DNA of 22,026 nucleotides from a virus: the IMG/VR virus record IMGVR_UViG_3300021138_001515, positions 1 to 22,026 of that record; one strand, written 5' to 3'. Both the position numbers and the translations under genes were made by a program. A model generated the notes under the pieces. It searched no databases. It saw nothing but the letters and a program-made list of their open reading frames with translations, and had not been told where the DNA came from. How positions within the stretch are numbered: position 1 is the stretch's first letter; each line of letters begins with the position of its first letter. Positions 12,701 to 20,501 of the stretch are shown here, one piece after another.

Positions 12701-13557
12701 GAGGTAACGGTAGTTCAGGTTATGCTGGTGCTACTCCAACTGGTTTCCATACTAGCTATGGTACATTAACTTATAGTACAATTCATGGCGTAAGTACTAT
12801 TCCATACTCTGATTCAAGTACTGGATTTATTGACGTAACTGGATTAAGTATCAGTGGCAATAACGCACTAAGTTATAACAGCACAGGTAGTGTGTTTAAT
12901 CACAAAGCACCTGGAGGTTATACTTGGGCTACCGTTAGTGGTTCTAGTACAGGTAATATAACACTTGGTGGTGGTATAGGTACCACAATGAACATTGGTG
13001 CTAACTCACAAATTACTTTAGGTAGTGGGGGAAGCGTTGACGTTAGTGGTGCTAATTTCTTTACCAATAATATTGTTGCTGGTGCGTATGCTGGAAGTCT
13101 AGTTACAACTAATACTGCATACTTCTATGGACAATTTAAACTTTATGGAACTTCAACATTAACTGCTACATACTCCGCTGACTTAGCTGAGTATTATGAA
13201 GGTGATGCTGAATACGAAGTAGGTACTGTAGTTGTATTTGGCGGTGATAAAGAGATTACAGTTACTGATCAAATAAACGACACACGCCTAGCAGGGGTAG
13301 TAAGTCATACAGATAAGGCAGCGTTTGTAATGTATGACGAATGTCCAGGATTGAAAAATCTTGTAGCACTAGCCGGACGTGTTCCAGTTAAAGTTGTTGG
13401 CCGTGTTAAGAAAGGTGACATGTTGACAACTAGTGCAACCCCAGGATACGCTGTTAAAGCATTGACACCGACACTAGGTGCTATTATTGGTAAGGCATTA
13501 CAAGATAAAGATTACGGCGAAGCTGGAATCATTGAAGTTGCTGTAGGGAGAAATTAA
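748..13557 (+). CDS. Giant 4269-residue tail/baseplate structural protein
   Basis: One uninterrupted frame of 12.8 kb, among the longer phage proteins. Visible order: anchor motif [12 protein letters not shown] (residues about 11-36); a tail-fibre TMTGALTLS...AATKYYVD element (229-267); [11 protein letters not shown] (about 294); four alpha-helical repeats (about 361-430, 562-630, 1056-1130, 1903-1985) plus shorter YDL fragments; a possible beta-helix or adhesin-like stretch from about 1309; GxGIPxGTxI beta repeats (1461, 1735, 2103, 2304); GYxxxPT repeats (3099, 3146); a second fibre element [11 protein letters not shown]...DAANKTYVD (3588-3625); and a C-terminal [11 protein letters not shown] domain (about 4142-4269). 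Such proteins form baseplate or fibre parts at the tail periphery. Ser, Thr, Gly and Asn dominate; Cys is rare. No signal peptide or membrane segment is seen. Its exact place in the virion is inferred. Confidence 0.93.
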   Translation: MTQQIINTGIQGNDGTGDSIRDSFNKVNSNFTELYAIFGLGGKLTLAGLGDGTSYAANQLITANATGTSLSARTLTNSDGNLAITFTENTIDIKATASKLIDDTSPTLIQSINANSLYTIGNIVDPSSSLVNAFNSVYSGAPTTLGRLPVSVNYGVQNFVAAVGSNFSNLNQVLSAPVAGTYTVSAALKTRSQPLVPQISDSDYNASYTSNYLTTEVMQRKDTVYRGGDTMTGALTLSDHPAPLSGFGTPKSSSDLQAATKYYVDNNTFYSSVNLYVSTTGDDNQTLTPAGRQGRAWQYAYKTISAACLEADSLMSLSQLEPGPYRQTITYTQNAIQTQSIVNAAGLGATGNNGNSVYTSAATLLEDNKQFIQTETIAYINQKYVSQFSNTGFYNLLYNITQGIGYDAILGSNFNTVTYVTSLFNQSSVNQNIVANQLAQVTDAINQIQTQIATYSYSTPLLKQYVSQIISALQYDLLLGSNFQTTIAGLNFNHYGIGVSSSEMVFVLNQLQATILTTIGSSNGQGTLIAPYFTNLEAIIQTGTASTPTYPSISSTTIEQTDAKSLLLNNVAFLQAEIVAYLTSKYPSLAYSKSTCQRDIQYIVWSLVYDLIYGGNSQSVYAGLQYWAASYSVDTFQDQEKSATIASIIYLKTLVANVLTNTPLGTNSTVLYQTTVPQYTNQTLNHVVANDTLSNNIIANITTIQIIVSSSSESVAATTYSLVTPTTPSTGTIYSYTQLFNPTAWALAADTELKAQYSIINNDSLTADVSSLFKTVNQILTYGVGTAQIPITGTNTSSFSTNNVYNLYVGQPITFAQVWGGSVNLAGTNGGTYYIYSIDSVNNQFTISTTNPLAGNATQKTLVSTSGTGTATVYNRPTPFMPSQTYSTYGNAAAGILANLQFLAEDAYLYATINHSGFIPAEGITAFKNSIVYLSEAVAYDLASTTATVASSSASWYAANQIMLNFAKGGSENSIWYGGVNTVIARLLDSITKVSEDNAVTTQVGAILAQTFSTSFDTPHAFAAGAITTLFSSIIEPVIAGATITPTYPSLATYVTTNAQLYNATQIVINQASTISNNILAYMANKYVGGFSYNQATCYRDVGYVIDAMAIDLLTGGTYQSINAGKSYYKNASAATIAIGTQYAETVDGLKYAETLAIQVLNQVSALRYQSQISQYPASFNSGLGGASSATSQLQTLYATMLGIITNGVGSAPTPSFGTGLWSITFANGGRGYVDQGAPGDVHILPGQILIGNTSGAQGVIVSYTQGTLSSYDTIVVQLTQPGFFQLNETLDFGATTSSLQITINVESGIYYEDFPIKLPQNCTIAGDDFRRTIVRPANRISQSPWVNTFFYRDAVIDNLLTGQINFPSLGRGGIDYAVSANTSLTLSATSGSITGTLGSGTAPNSWVNLILTDAIALFTGYISGNTLTVSSVTSGTITGANNGYTSTYTAPNFVGQYIIGPGIPAGTYITGTTAGGSTVQTSASTSWYLNNTLTAGSSGSPVNLIAVTGLAQVTNVSGNVIFANVLQGYPFNSADASPTVMASGYWHLFSGLPYGYHYLTDPQNVYSTPLNNKNIDMFLVNDATRVRLISGQGHGGFMMVLDPNGQIKAKSPYAQESGCFSGSINEPRFAGGQFIDGFSGRLSGNITSVNAVNGVAGVSLTVTGTQNTGLDVRAPQVPCSFFVQGNRYQVNEILSYTQAVQQVQSSYASGGASGSLTLVVNSASGIAKGMLVTGNGVPAYTYVDPLWNGSTTILLTTALNAQAAGTYTFSLPQTVMVLDASTPFSPLTAFGNSYSTISTVLGTVIDAVAYDLALGTNYQSAKLGLTLLQPQNIPTGLALSLTSQGITYVGTKIGNLNAPAVSGGSLSNIKSSLNTITNILNNGLSYVPTIVWPTTTSTYTTANQLAVKNILQINKAFIQQEITAWIAYNFNISANAAYSAIKSQRDIGYIIDALTYDIVFNNAGNNSNSMMYDIAQSYYSGGTSELQITIGNSTVSVQAICLASFVRLNQVLQSVVINQAITPTSGNNLTQDRTTYTYSYSAPTAEQTRIATLIGYLIDYATDGSFNWSAIGTVTSGSTVIQNVSWIPGLTTPATANTYITGTGIPAGAYITALNGASITITGATATATGVGTNSIATLTYAAQATVPFTVGSTLTVTGITPNAYNVTATVLSATTTQVTYALTTTPSNGSAFTGGAVGNYTANVGGPITISSAATVTSPTTNSNNIDGTVITFTGGQLSSVNALGRYSPYVSLTDFSTIEAQKSTMIGTYSSASFSGYISGTTLNVTSVQSGTIVSGMVISGNGITSGTTITANLTGSGSTGVSTWTVNASQVVASGVSPINLIGSTSSGLVSYIDQGGGLNIPIEMGGNRSMLANDYTQVNDLGYGVLATNNGLTEQVSTFTYYNHTAYWALNGAQIRSVAGSNSNGDYGLRATGYDQTQIPNVVTLASNQIQTARVYKQGSTAGYMVPTAATPALSVWVIGYQYTPFNNSEIEIDHSLAGGGITRYSVANVQHAGIQINGEDVLQLSFSTSGTGGTSTSGLQYPLYDGQLVTIRALQNQKVLNVATVHPTRPSTSFQYSNNLATVYRVIAYNLIESTGESLTQLTTGATATYVSPTSNATSSAVIRVTLGSGTISAGQVISGIGFTGTLTVYSVSFISGSDYAVTLTGTPTTQPTVGETIVFSNVVQTTSIIQTDSSFNYYQLATDPITVGTADPTPYLTGYASATVSSISSTTLVVSSVSGTIAQGMTVGGLGFTTQTVVSVSGPSAGNYTITLSAVPTSGITPVGFVYFAVKTLGAQVGDNKIAVSPLSQSITISQLNTGTYITSYNGRVHRVISYTPPVLVATATYVSGGTSVTPTLTVSGVTGTIIPSVIASNQYTYVYNNTGTGFTGQAVYVTAVSGPNGSGNYTVTLSGTVSSVTAGASLSFGTNQQSYITIDPNPIYNLAGSNVSAGALTFVSSQYSVNNTSYEYVTYNVPNTQTSANPTPVLPPVDSYIAISGQSTASYNGTYQVVGNTSQTTISVSSITNLQVGMILSSSTTGAIIPPNCIVQSISSTGNTFVVSPACWLPPGASITATFPLTVASITVNTLGNNGYATAPTLTFSGGGVDSTHGIFAQAYCTVDSVSQTINSLVVVVSGGYGYTSAPTITPSYGSATFNVTMSSVTPFSATITGSSNTTQIAVGYPTARSEVASITSNLSPTVGGVLTGIQFTSNLLTVTSTAGLIVGNQIIFTLPTSSSSQAGYIVAGVPASSTAAATVGTTYYIQSIYSSTQFTISTSQFGSAFVPVSSGTGSITGLAINWVATNFTFGGSNTFTGYTISNASVSGSGSGTYTATLTVATMTITPGAYYRVWNSINVAFNGTWLCVNSTGGSGSSLQLQYPNNPGSFTGSASVSIEATTSSSSNLGISKPFTTTTALKVGYPAQSTGQIIVNISTCRATGHDFLLIGTGGYNTSNYPNTIFGAPAISAKPGNQIVEETVGRVFYMSTDENGIFRVGKYFTVDQGTGTVTFSASIALSNLTGLGFKQGVTITEFSNDASMSQDSDFVVPTQTAVIGYINDRLGLTNTGAATTASNLIGPGFLPLSGSLSMKSNLNMGNNNIINVGTPVNGTDAANKTYVDATAYLGGLKDVELTTPAVGNILIYDTTTGSATATTQNSNVINVTSTTNLTIGDTITFTGSALQPSGLAAGTYYITSVNTGTNQITVSSTLNGSNLVLSNGTASANQVTFLTTRWRNIAIPQGSNPVVAVQGASGTGSVATLTYYASTSQYVVGQTIIVNGMVPTGYNGIYVVTASTFSAGTGNVSYSNTTSGSATTLGTIIGNSSNWTYNSASSTLTNIINSNSIVDSMVNSAAAIQQSKLLMQFATASTATAPTGYTQSTTGLAQFNSNVFTSTYGWIDLVGSTSTTTGIQPGKLTYQPQGTLVGNLGTVDGTASGNAAPVNTVSFNNVAIYGNAITNDKFATAGTVTPGIMYISSTTGGNGSSGYAGATPTGFHTSYGTLTYSTIHGVSTIPYSDSSTGFIDVTGLSISGNNALSYNSTGSVFNHKAPGGYTWATVSGSSTGNITLGGGIGTTMNIGANSQITLGSGGSVDVSGANFFTNNIVAGAYAGSLVTTNTAYFYGQFKLYGTSTLTATYSADLAEYYEGDAEYEVGTVVVFGGDKEITVTDQINDTRLAGVVSHTDKAAFVMYDECPGLKNLVALAGRVPVKVVGRVKKGDMLTTSATPGYAVKALTPTLGAIIGKALQDKDYGEAGIIEVAVGRN
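1828..2037 (+). repeat. Helical repeat, copy 1 (giant protein residues ~361-430)
   Basis: [21 protein letters not shown] followed by [12 protein letters not shown]. This is the most diverged copy; it lacks the CxRD start of the second half. Boundaries are approximate. Confidence 0.55.
2431..2637 (+). repeat. Helical repeat, copy 2 (residues ~562-630)
   Basis: [21 protein letters not shown] followed by [20 protein letters not shown], with Cys596. Two predicted amphipathic halves joined by a short linker, as in copies 3 and 4. Confidence 0.65.
3913..4137 (+). repeat. Helical repeat, copy 3 (residues ~1056-1130)
   Basis: A helix ending ILAYMANKY, then [20 protein letters not shown] with Cys1098 and an AGKSYY end. 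This fits the consensus (C/S)xRDxGYxIDAxxxDLxxGG best. Confidence 0.65.
6454..6702 (+). repeat. Helical repeat, copy 4 (residues ~1903-1985)
   Basis: [15 protein letters not shown], then [17 protein letters not shown] and an IAQSYY end. The Cys of copies 2 and 3 is absent here. Confidence 0.65.
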
Positions 13558-14555
13558 TGACACAACAAACAATCAATATAGGAACTACAGTCAACGATGG
13601 TACTGGCGATCCGCTACGTACTGCGTTTACTAAAATAAATGCTAATTTTACAGATTTATATACTAGTTACGTAACTTCGACAAGTTTAACTAGTACACTA
13701 AGTTCTTATGCATTATCTTCTAATGTCACATCTATACCAAGCCAGACTAATAATGGCGGAGCAGTATTAACTACAAACGGAACAAGTTTAAGTTGGGCAG
13801 TTCTTACATCTAATTCGTTAACTAATGGCAGTTATACTGCTACGTTAAGTAACACAGGAAATTTTACAATTCCTGGAAATATTGACGGTTCCGCTAGCAC
13901 TAGTACTATTTTTGCAACTCCTAATACAAGCGTAGCTTTACTTAATGCGGCTTCTACTCTTACTTTTGCTAACGGTGCTACTACATTAACATTAGGATAT
14001 AATGGTACAAGTGCAAATAGTACAACTAACATTAATACTGCCTCAGTAGCAAATACAATTACTAAAACAGTAAACATCGGTACTAACGGTGCAACAGGTT
14101 CTACAACTAATATCAATATTGGCACTGGATCAAGCGGAACGGTATCAGTTACCATTGGTGGTGTTACTACGTATAACGGCGCAGTTAAATTTAATGGTGC
14201 TCTACAAAGTGGTGGTGGGGCAACTAATATCACATTAAGCAATAATGGTCCAACTCTAAACGGTACAACCACAGTAGGTATTGTAGCCACAGCACAGACC
14301 GCTGGAACAATAGGTAGTGCAACAACTATTGCACCAACTAACCCAATTACATTTATATCAGGGACTACACAAATTACTACCATTACCCCGCCTAGCGGAA
14401 TTGCAACATATGGCGGGCAAATTACACTTATTCCTACAGGAATATGGACTACTAGTACAAGTGGAAATATTGCCCTAGCATCAACCGCAGTGGTATCTAA
14501 AGCAATGATTATGACATACGACGGCGGTACATCAAAATGGTACCCAAGTTATTAA
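13557..14555 (+). CDS. Tail/baseplate protein with the shared N-terminal anchor motif
   Basis: A 332-residue protein. Residues about 7-35 carry NDGTGDPLRTAFTKINANF, nearly the same as the start of the giant protein, so the two likely share a binding partner at the tail. The rest is a low-complexity Thr/Ser/Asn/Gly beta-rich stretch with short repeating strands (for example NIGTNGATGSTTNINIGTG), typical of slender fibre shafts. The C-terminus ends MTYDGGTSKWYPSY. Its ATG overlaps the stop of the giant gene by one base (TAATG), and AGGGAG at 13545-13550 is a good ribosome binding site 6 bases before it. No enzymatic motif is seen. Virion location is inferred from the motif and the neighbours. 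Confidence 0.85.
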   Translation: MTQQTINIGTTVNDGTGDPLRTAFTKINANFTDLYTSYVTSTSLTSTLSSYALSSNVTSIPSQTNNGGAVLTTNGTSLSWAVLTSNSLTNGSYTATLSNTGNFTIPGNIDGSASTSTIFATPNTSVALLNAASTLTFANGATTLTLGYNGTSANSTTNINTASVANTITKTVNIGTNGATGSTTNINIGTGSSGTVSVTIGGVTTYNGAVKFNGALQSGGGATNITLSNNGPTLNGTTTVGIVATAQTAGTIGSATTIAPTNPITFISGTTQITTITPPSGIATYGGQITLIPTGIWTTSTSGNIALASTAVVSKAMIMTYDGGTSKWYPSY

Positions 14556-14561
14556 TAAATA
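14554..14561 (+). promoter_or_regulatory. Possible late promoter element
   Basis: AATAAATA, one mismatch from TATAAATA, lies 19 bases before the ATG at 14581 and overlaps the stop codon of the previous gene. Weak evidence in AT-rich DNA. Confidence 0.28.
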
Positions 14562-14580
14562 CTAAAAGAGAGCGGCAACA

Positions 14581-15429
14581 ATGACACAATTATTACTACC
14601 AGTACAACTAGGAACATACGCAAATGACGGTACAGGTGACGATTTGCGTACCGCATTTCAACGAGTTAATAACAGTTTTGCTCTGTTAAGTACTACTATA
14701 ACAGGTGCTACAAATGTAGGATCTGGTACTGGTATTTGGAAGGACACCACTAATGGCAATTTAGAATTTAAAAGTCTAACTAGCATAGGTGCAACTGTAT
14801 CAATTACAAATACAGCTACTACTGTAAATTTAGAATCAATTGCTACTCTTTCAACTGATCCAAATCCTACATTATCGCATAACTTAAACCTAAATAACAA
14901 TTACATTTACGGTGGGGATAGTAAAACAACAGTGTACGGATACGATCAACGCATCAGTAACAATTTGTTATCCATCCTTATAGACAATAATAATTTAAAT
15001 GTAGACTTAGGGTCTTTTAGTAACCCTACTGGATTTGAAACCGCTCCAATGATTCCTGCAGGCAATGGACAAACTAGTGGCGGATACTCATGGGACTTTG
15101 GTACAAATTTTACAACTACAAATGATCATATAAATTTTGGATACATTACAACTGCCGATCTTGTTCAAGACGGTCAGGATCATCAATTAGTATTAAGCGG
15201 TAATTTAATTACTGTAGGTAATCATAGTCTAACTTTAAATTTATTAGGTAATTCTAATCTAATACTTCCAAGTAGTGGAACATTATTAACTAGCACTAGC
15301 CCTGCTATGACTAACCCTATTATTACTGGAACTGCTAATGTAAGTAATGTTAATGTAACTGGAACATTAACAGTGGGCGGAACAAATCTTAAATCTTTAG
15401 CAATCGCTATGAGCGCCGCATTAGGCTAA
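14581..15429 (+). CDS. Tail/baseplate protein with the shared N-terminal anchor motif (third copy)
   Basis: A 282-residue protein. Residues about 14-33 read NDGTGDDLRTAFQRVNNSF, the third member of the anchor family in a row. The middle contains GTGIWKDTTNGNLEFKSL and a polar stretch around YSWDFGTNF; the end resembles a fibre shaft with NVTGTLTVGGTNLKSL. It is preceded by AAAGAGAG (14563-14570) and by AATAAATA (14554-14561), one mismatch from the T4 late promoter element, so it may have its own late transcript. The 25-base gap upstream is the largest between the structural genes. The function is structural by inference; no receptor-binding or enzymatic domain is recognisable. Confidence 0.84.
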   Translation: MTQLLLPVQLGTYANDGTGDDLRTAFQRVNNSFALLSTTITGATNVGSGTGIWKDTTNGNLEFKSLTSIGATVSITNTATTVNLESIATLSTDPNPTLSHNLNLNNNYIYGGDSKTTVYGYDQRISNNLLSILIDNNNLNVDLGSFSNPTGFETAPMIPAGNGQTSGGYSWDFGTNFTTTNDHINFGYITTADLVQDGQDHQLVLSGNLITVGNHSLTLNLLGNSNLILPSSGTLLTSTSPAMTNPIITGTANVSNVNVTGTLTVGGTNLKSLAIAMSAALG

Positions 15430-15433
15430 CACT

Positions 15434-18400
15434 ATGCCACTAAACATTTGGACAAAACCATCAGGATACAATTTTAGCAATAACGGACAACCATTCCCTG
15501 AACAGGTAGCCGTTAGTGTTTCGCTACCTGTTACTACAACTAATCTTACCTTTACTATAATTTCTGGTGCGTTGCCAGGAGGCTTGGCTATAAAAAATGG
15601 AGTTATCACCGGTAGTCCATTTGTTACTCAAGGTATACAAACATATCAATTTTGTATTAGAGCCAATGGAACTGCTAACTCAACAGCCGCACAGTTTGAT
15701 GCAGGAAAATTTATACCAGGTGGAACTATTACTGGAACATTTTTAGTGGGTATGACATTAACTGGTTCCGGTATTCCTACAGGAACTTATATTGTTTCAG
15801 ACAACGGTGATGGAACGTTTGCTGTAAATATTACTGAAAATATTGCAAGTGTATTAGTTAATGGTTCAGGGTTTGCTGATAGAACATTTACTATCCAAAT
15901 TAACGGAGCAAATGCTCCAGTATTTGAAACTCCTGCTGGTAATTTACCAGTTGGAGTACATCACCAGTTATATGCGTTAGATGGAAACTATGTTAGTTAT
16001 CAAATTGAAGCATTTGATGAAAACACTGTACTTGGAAAAAATTTAAAATATTTTATTGCCAGCGGTGATGGATTGTTGCCTCCAGGGTTAACACTTTCTG
16101 ACTCAGGTGTAATCAGCGGATATGTATTGCCTAATCCTCAAACTGTAATTACTGTTACAGATGGTGATGGCACATTTGACGAAACATATTTTGATGATGC
16201 AGGCTACGACTTTGCTATTGTGCCCACAGATGGATTTGACACATATCAATATGACGATGTTACTTGGGACTATAGTTCTAAGGTAAGACTGCCTAGCACC
16301 TTAAATCAAAATTATCAATTTAAAGTTACAGTATCAGATGGTATAACATCTGCTCAAAGAATTTTTAAAATATTTGTATTAGGTAGTGATCAATTCCGTG
16401 CAGACTCTATAAGCCGAGATGGATTTGCAGGTAGTTTTACTGCTGACTCTAGTTTCCTTAGAAATCCCGTTTGGCTGTCAGATGCAAATTTAGGTACTTA
16501 TAGAGCTAATAACTATCTTACTGTACCAGTATTATTGTACGATAATGCTGATGTTATATTCCGATTAGAAACAACTAACTGCGAAGTATATGCAGTTACA
16601 CAAAAATTAACTCAGTATGACAATATAAAATCAATTACATTCACTGGTAATCTTACTAGCGGAAGTAATGTAGTCACCGGAGTGTCTCATGCTTACGCAT
16701 ACAGTATAGGACAAACTATTCAAGGTGCAGGTATTCCTAGTGGTGCTGTTATCAATAGTGTTAGTCATGATGTTTTATTATCTAATGTTGTAATCACCGG
16801 AACTGGTGGTACATTTAGTTGCGCTTTTGCATCTACTCAAATGTTTGTTGGACAACAAATAGTTGTTGCAGGTACATTTGGTGTATCAAAAATGATATCA
16901 AATTATTTAGATAAAAATATTTCTAATACTTATTACATCATTGCTACTAACGGATTTACAACATTTACACTATCATCAAGTTTTAATGGGTCAGCAGTTC
17001 CAACTATTGCAGGAACCCCAACAGGAGTAACATTTACTGCTAATTCTTATACGTTAACAATGTCAACAAATGCCACATTAACCCTTACAGGGTCGACAAT
17101 GGTATACAGCGGTACTCATTTAACAGTTATTAATGTAACCGGAACTCCAACTGCTGGACAGTATTTAACATTTGACAATTACATATCTAATGCGACTGGT
17201 ACAGTTTATCAAATATCAAATGTTGCCAGCCTAGGATCTAATTCATATAGATTAACATTAAGTACACCTTTAGAAGTTGCTCCTCCCGATCTTACATCTT
17301 TTTATATAGGTTCACTAAGCCAACTACCAAAAGGTACGACCTTTGATATCAACACTGGTGAAGTTTACGGGCGTGTTCCATATCAACCAGCTATTACTAC
17401 TTCTTATAACTTTACAATAACTGCTGTAAGAACTAGTGCATCGTTAACTAATTTTGAAACTGTTCTTAGTTTCAGAACATTTAATATAACAATTTTAGGA
17501 TCAGTAACTAGTCAAATTACTTGGAATTCTCCAAGCAATCTTGGAACTATTCCTGCGGCATATCCTTGCACTTTATCAGTTTCTGCTAGTAGCAATGTGG
17601 CTAATACTAGCGTACTTTACTACCTATCAAGTGGAAATTTGCCACCTGGAGTAACTTTAAATCTAGATGGAGAATTAGTTGGAACTCCAAATCAATATTA
17701 TGATTCTACTACAGGATTACTAGGACTAACTACATTCAATAATGGAACTACCACTTTTGATCATGGCCTAACTACTATCGGAAGAACATTTACATTTACT
17801 GTAACTGCTAGCGACTCTTATCAATATAGTGCGTTAACAAAAACATTTACAGTTACAGTTACCACACCAAATACTGTACCATATAGTAATATTACTACAC
17901 AACCATTCTTGGCTCCAACACAGCGAAGTGCTTGGAAAGCATTTATTAACAATACTGCAATTTTTACTCCTAGCAGTATCTACAGAACCAATGACCCAAC
18001 GTTTGGTGTTCAGACTAATTTACAAATGTTAGTATATGCAGGCATACAAACTGAAGTTGCGGCGGCATACGTAGGAGCAATGGGATTAGGTGTAAAGCGT
18101 AAAAGATTTAAATTTGGAAGTATAAAAACTGCTGTTGCCGTTGATCCTAACTCAAATCAAGATGTTTATGAAGTTGTATACATTCAAATGTTAGATCCAT
18201 CAGAACCTAACGGATTACATCCTTCTGCATCATTTAGATCTAATAGTACAGAGCCAGAAACTATCACTGTAGACGATAGTAACAGTATATGGTCAACTGA
18301 ACTTAGTGATTTAACTGCGGGAGCTCCATCAAATACTCGCCCAGACTACAACATTACTATCGATAGCACAGGATACGAAGCTAGTAACCCTAATACTGAT

Positions 18401-18712
18401 ACCTACTTTAACAGTAGTGTAACAAATTGGCAAAAACGATTAAGTACTGTTGGATTAACAGAACGTAACTATTTGCCTTTATGGATGCGTAGTATGCCAA
18501 CAGGATCAAAAGAACAACTAGGTTATGTGTTATGCGTACCAATTTGCTTCTGCAAACCAGGAACTAGCGCCGCTATTGTGTCAAATATCAAGTATAGCGG
18601 CTTTAATTTTAACACATTAGACTATACCGTAGACAGATTCACGATCTCTGCTGTTACGGGTTATACAAGCGATAAATACCTTGTATTTAGAGACGACAGG
18701 ATAACAGTATGA
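15434..18712 (+). CDS. Baseplate-like structural protein with putative Ig repeats
   Basis: A 1092-residue protein. At least four stretches match the putative Ig (He_PIG) signature LPxGLxLxxGxIxGxP: LPGGLAIKNGVITGSP (47-62), LPPGLTLSDSGVISG (about 213-228), LPKGTTFDINTGEVYG (about 631) and LPPGVTLNLDGELVG (about 737). Between them lie GxGIPxGTxI repeats at 111 and 431 and an YYI...FTLS repeat near 500 like those of the giant protein. The last 200 residues are different: a globular domain with KRKRFKFGSIK, LPLWMRSMP and VCVPICFCKPG, which resembles the end of large virion proteins in T4-like marine phages. It lacks the anchor motif of its neighbours. It starts 4 bases after the previous stop, with a weak ribosome site (AGG at 15423). 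Ig-like repeats in phage tails often bind carbohydrate at the cell surface; that role here is inferred. Confidence 0.87.
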   Translation: MPLNIWTKPSGYNFSNNGQPFPEQVAVSVSLPVTTTNLTFTIISGALPGGLAIKNGVITGSPFVTQGIQTYQFCIRANGTANSTAAQFDAGKFIPGGTITGTFLVGMTLTGSGIPTGTYIVSDNGDGTFAVNITENIASVLVNGSGFADRTFTIQINGANAPVFETPAGNLPVGVHHQLYALDGNYVSYQIEAFDENTVLGKNLKYFIASGDGLLPPGLTLSDSGVISGYVLPNPQTVITVTDGDGTFDETYFDDAGYDFAIVPTDGFDTYQYDDVTWDYSSKVRLPSTLNQNYQFKVTVSDGITSAQRIFKIFVLGSDQFRADSISRDGFAGSFTADSSFLRNPVWLSDANLGTYRANNYLTVPVLLYDNADVIFRLETTNCEVYAVTQKLTQYDNIKSITFTGNLTSGSNVVTGVSHAYAYSIGQTIQGAGIPSGAVINSVSHDVLLSNVVITGTGGTFSCAFASTQMFVGQQIVVAGTFGVSKMISNYLDKNISNTYYIIATNGFTTFTLSSSFNGSAVPTIAGTPTGVTFTANSYTLTMSTNATLTLTGSTMVYSGTHLTVINVTGTPTAGQYLTFDNYISNATGTVYQISNVASLGSNSYRLTLSTPLEVAPPDLTSFYIGSLSQLPKGTTFDINTGEVYGRVPYQPAITTSYNFTITAVRTSASLTNFETVLSFRTFNITILGSVTSQITWNSPSNLGTIPAAYPCTLSVSASSNVANTSVLYYLSSGNLPPGVTLNLDGELVGTPNQYYDSTTGLLGLTTFNNGTTTFDHGLTTIGRTFTFTVTASDSYQYSALTKTFTVTVTTPNTVPYSNITTQPFLAPTQRSAWKAFINNTAIFTPSSIYRTNDPTFGVQTNLQMLVYAGIQTEVAAAYVGAMGLGVKRKRFKFGSIKTAVAVDPNSNQDVYEVVYIQMLDPSEPNGLHPSASFRSNSTEPETITVDDSNSIWSTELSDLTAGAPSNTRPDYNITIDSTGYEASNPNTDTYFNSSVTNWQKRLSTVGLTERNYLPLWMRSMPTGSKEQLGYVLCVPICFCKPGTSAAIVSNIKYSGFNFNTLDYTVDRFTISAVTGYTSDKYLVFRDDRITV
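18671..18678 (+). promoter_or_regulatory. Possible late promoter element
   Basis: GATAAATA, the same octamer as at 397-404, lies 31 bases before the ATG at 18709 and inside the end of the preceding gene. It could start a late transcript for the downstream genes. Chance occurrence is not excluded. Confidence 0.25.
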
Positions 18713-20253
18713 CAAGTCAAATAAACCCATCAACAATTTCAACCACCTTTCCCGTAGCGGGACAAGATAACGATAGCCAAGGTTTTCGTTCTAATTTTGC
18801 CGCTATTCAAACTAATTTTAATACTGCTGAAAGTGAAATTACAGCACTACAAACCGTAGCAGTAATTAAAGCTGATTTAGCTACACAATCGGAACCTGTG
18901 GTTAATAACATGTTGGGTAGTACACTTAGCAACGGATTATATCAACAATTTAGTGGAACGCTTTATAGTGCTAGCGGTGTGTCGTCAACTGCTAACATTG
19001 ATTTATCAGTTGGTGCTGTACAAAAGTTTACAATATCAGGTAATGCTACATTAACTTTTATTAATTGGCCTGCATATACTGGTAATAGTGTTTTTTCTAA
19101 TGCAGTTGTTTTAGTAGCTAGCGATACTAATGGTGTATGGTCTCCTACATTTGCAACTGCAAATGGATCAATAAAATATGATACAGCATTTCCAGCATCA
19201 TTTACATTAGGCGGTGAAAGCGTTGCATCAATTTCTGTAACTAATGCTGGAACAGGATATACTAGTCCTGTATCTATTGGATTTAGTGGCGGCAGTCCTC
19301 AAACTAATTATGTATTACCAACAGCTACACCAACATACACTATTGTTTCTGCTAGTGTAGCCAATCTAGCAAGTACTAGCATTGCTACTACTGGAGCTTC
19401 TGGTACTGGAACTACTGTAACATTTACATTTAGTAGTCAACCTGTTGCCCCTTATACACCTGGGCAAAGCATTGTTGTGTCCGGAGTAACTCCTAGTGCA
19501 TACAACGGCGTTTGGATTGTTCAGTCATGCAGTACTACTAACGTAATTGTAAATTGTCCTGCACAAGGAAGCTACACAGGTGCTGGTATTATTCAAGGTG
19601 GCGTAGCAGGAAATGGTTATGCTGTAGGCGATATTGTTAAAGTTGTGGGTTACAGCAATACATACCTAACTGTAGCAACATTATCTACTTCATTCCCGGC
19701 ACAAATTATTGGCGGTAATGCAAGCATTGGTAATATTCCAGCTAGCTACTATACTGCGGTATCTAGTTGGGTTGGATTAACATTATCAGGTACAAGTGTA
19801 GCAACTGGTGCTACAATTTCATCAGTTGGTTCAGTTAGCGGTGGTGTATTTTCAGTTACTATGAGTTTAGCGGCAACTGGAAGTGTTACACAAACTACAA
19901 CCATTACTGTAACTAATGCTACTACTGGTCCAGTTGGAACGTTTACTGGAGTCCCATGCGGATCACTAACAGTTCCATTAAGTGGTGCATTGTATCAATT
20001 AGAAACTATAACAGGCACTGGTAACGGATTACGTGCTGTTCTTAGTTGCGGTATTAGTGCGTTAACTATTACTAATCCAGGTATTGGATATACTTCGACT
20101 CCTCCAACTATTTCAATTACAAGTGGCGGTGGAGTTAATGCGGCAGCTAGTGCAGTTTTAACTAGTGGTACAGCTGGAACAACTAAAGTTATTGAAGCGT
20201 GGACCGTAAATGCTGGAACTACTGTTAATATTCGTTATTTAGGTCAATACTAA
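18709..20253 (+). CDS. Tail/baseplate protein with a variant anchor and GYTS repeats
   Basis: A 514-residue protein. The N-terminus FPVAGQDNDSQGFRSNFAAIQTNF (about residues 14-37) is a diverged form of the NDGTGD anchor, followed by a short helical segment (TAESEITALQ). Two repeats GYTSPVSIGFSGG (183) and GYTSTPPTISITSGGG (460) match repeats in the giant protein, as does SGVTPSAYNGVW (258-269). The end, TVNAGTTVNIRYLGQY, is a strand-rich tip. The ATG overlaps the previous stop (ATGA), and AGGA at 18698-18701 serves as ribosome site. It is a structural part of the tail by context. Because its repeats are the same modules as in the giant protein, the two may have exchanged segments. Confidence 0.85.
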   Translation: MTSQINPSTISTTFPVAGQDNDSQGFRSNFAAIQTNFNTAESEITALQTVAVIKADLATQSEPVVNNMLGSTLSNGLYQQFSGTLYSASGVSSTANIDLSVGAVQKFTISGNATLTFINWPAYTGNSVFSNAVVLVASDTNGVWSPTFATANGSIKYDTAFPASFTLGGESVASISVTNAGTGYTSPVSIGFSGGSPQTNYVLPTATPTYTIVSASVANLASTSIATTGASGTGTTVTFTFSSQPVAPYTPGQSIVVSGVTPSAYNGVWIVQSCSTTNVIVNCPAQGSYTGAGIIQGGVAGNGYAVGDIVKVVGYSNTYLTVATLSTSFPAQIIGGNASIGNIPASYYTAVSSWVGLTLSGTSVATGATISSVGSVSGGVFSVTMSLAATGSVTQTTTITVTNATTGPVGTFTGVPCGSLTVPLSGALYQLETITGTGNGLRAVLSCGISALTITNPGIGYTSTPPTISITSGGGVNAAASAVLTSGTAGTTKVIEAWTVNAGTTVNIRYLGQY

Positions 20254-20492
20254 TGTTACTACATCCGTTAGCTGGCGATTTGGCATCACTTAAGGATCAA
20301 GAACTTGATGCCAAAATTCAAGATATTTCCAAAAAATATTTTATGACTCACAATCCCGGAGTTCAAGCTCAAATGTCTGCTATGCTTAATAGTCTGAGAG
20401 AAGAGCAATCTAAACGCCAACAAGCCGCTTTGAACAAATTAATGGCTATGAATAAAGACAAAGGTCTTGACAAACTTATAAATGTCAGCTAA
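20253..20492 (+). CDS. Small helical phage protein of unknown function
   Basis: A 79-residue protein starting MLLHPLAGDLASLKDQELDAKIQ. It is mostly charged and predicted helical (residues about 12-72), with many Lys, Gln, Glu and Met, so a small coiled-coil or scaffold-like protein is plausible. Its start overlaps the stop of the previous structural gene by one base (TAATG), with AGGT at 20241-20244 as ribosome site, which argues that it is real and co-translated. It resembles small conserved proteins next to structural genes in T4-like marine phages, but I cannot name a function. A role as assembly chaperone or minor virion part is inference. Confidence 0.78.
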   Translation: MLLHPLAGDLASLKDQELDAKIQDISKKYFMTHNPGVQAQMSAMLNSLREEQSKRQQAALNKLMAMNKDKGLDKLINVS

Positions 20493-20501
20493 AATGCTGA
20501 T

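Noticed and set aside
748-13557. The repeats of the giant gene as a CRISPR array or diversity-generating target
   Set aside because: The repeats are diverged protein modules of irregular spacing, and no reverse transcriptase, template repeat or Cas gene is present in the window.
13832-14383. Minus-strand open frame of 183 residues inside the second tail gene
   Set aside because: Its Val/Leu/Pro-rich composition is what the complement of Thr/Asn/Gly codons gives; no ribosome site, and a well-supported tail gene covers the region.
14658-14900. Minus-strand open frames of 62-80 residues at 14658-14900, 15421-15609 and 21507-21722
   Set aside because: Opposite well-supported plus-strand genes; composition is that of reverse-complemented coding sequence.
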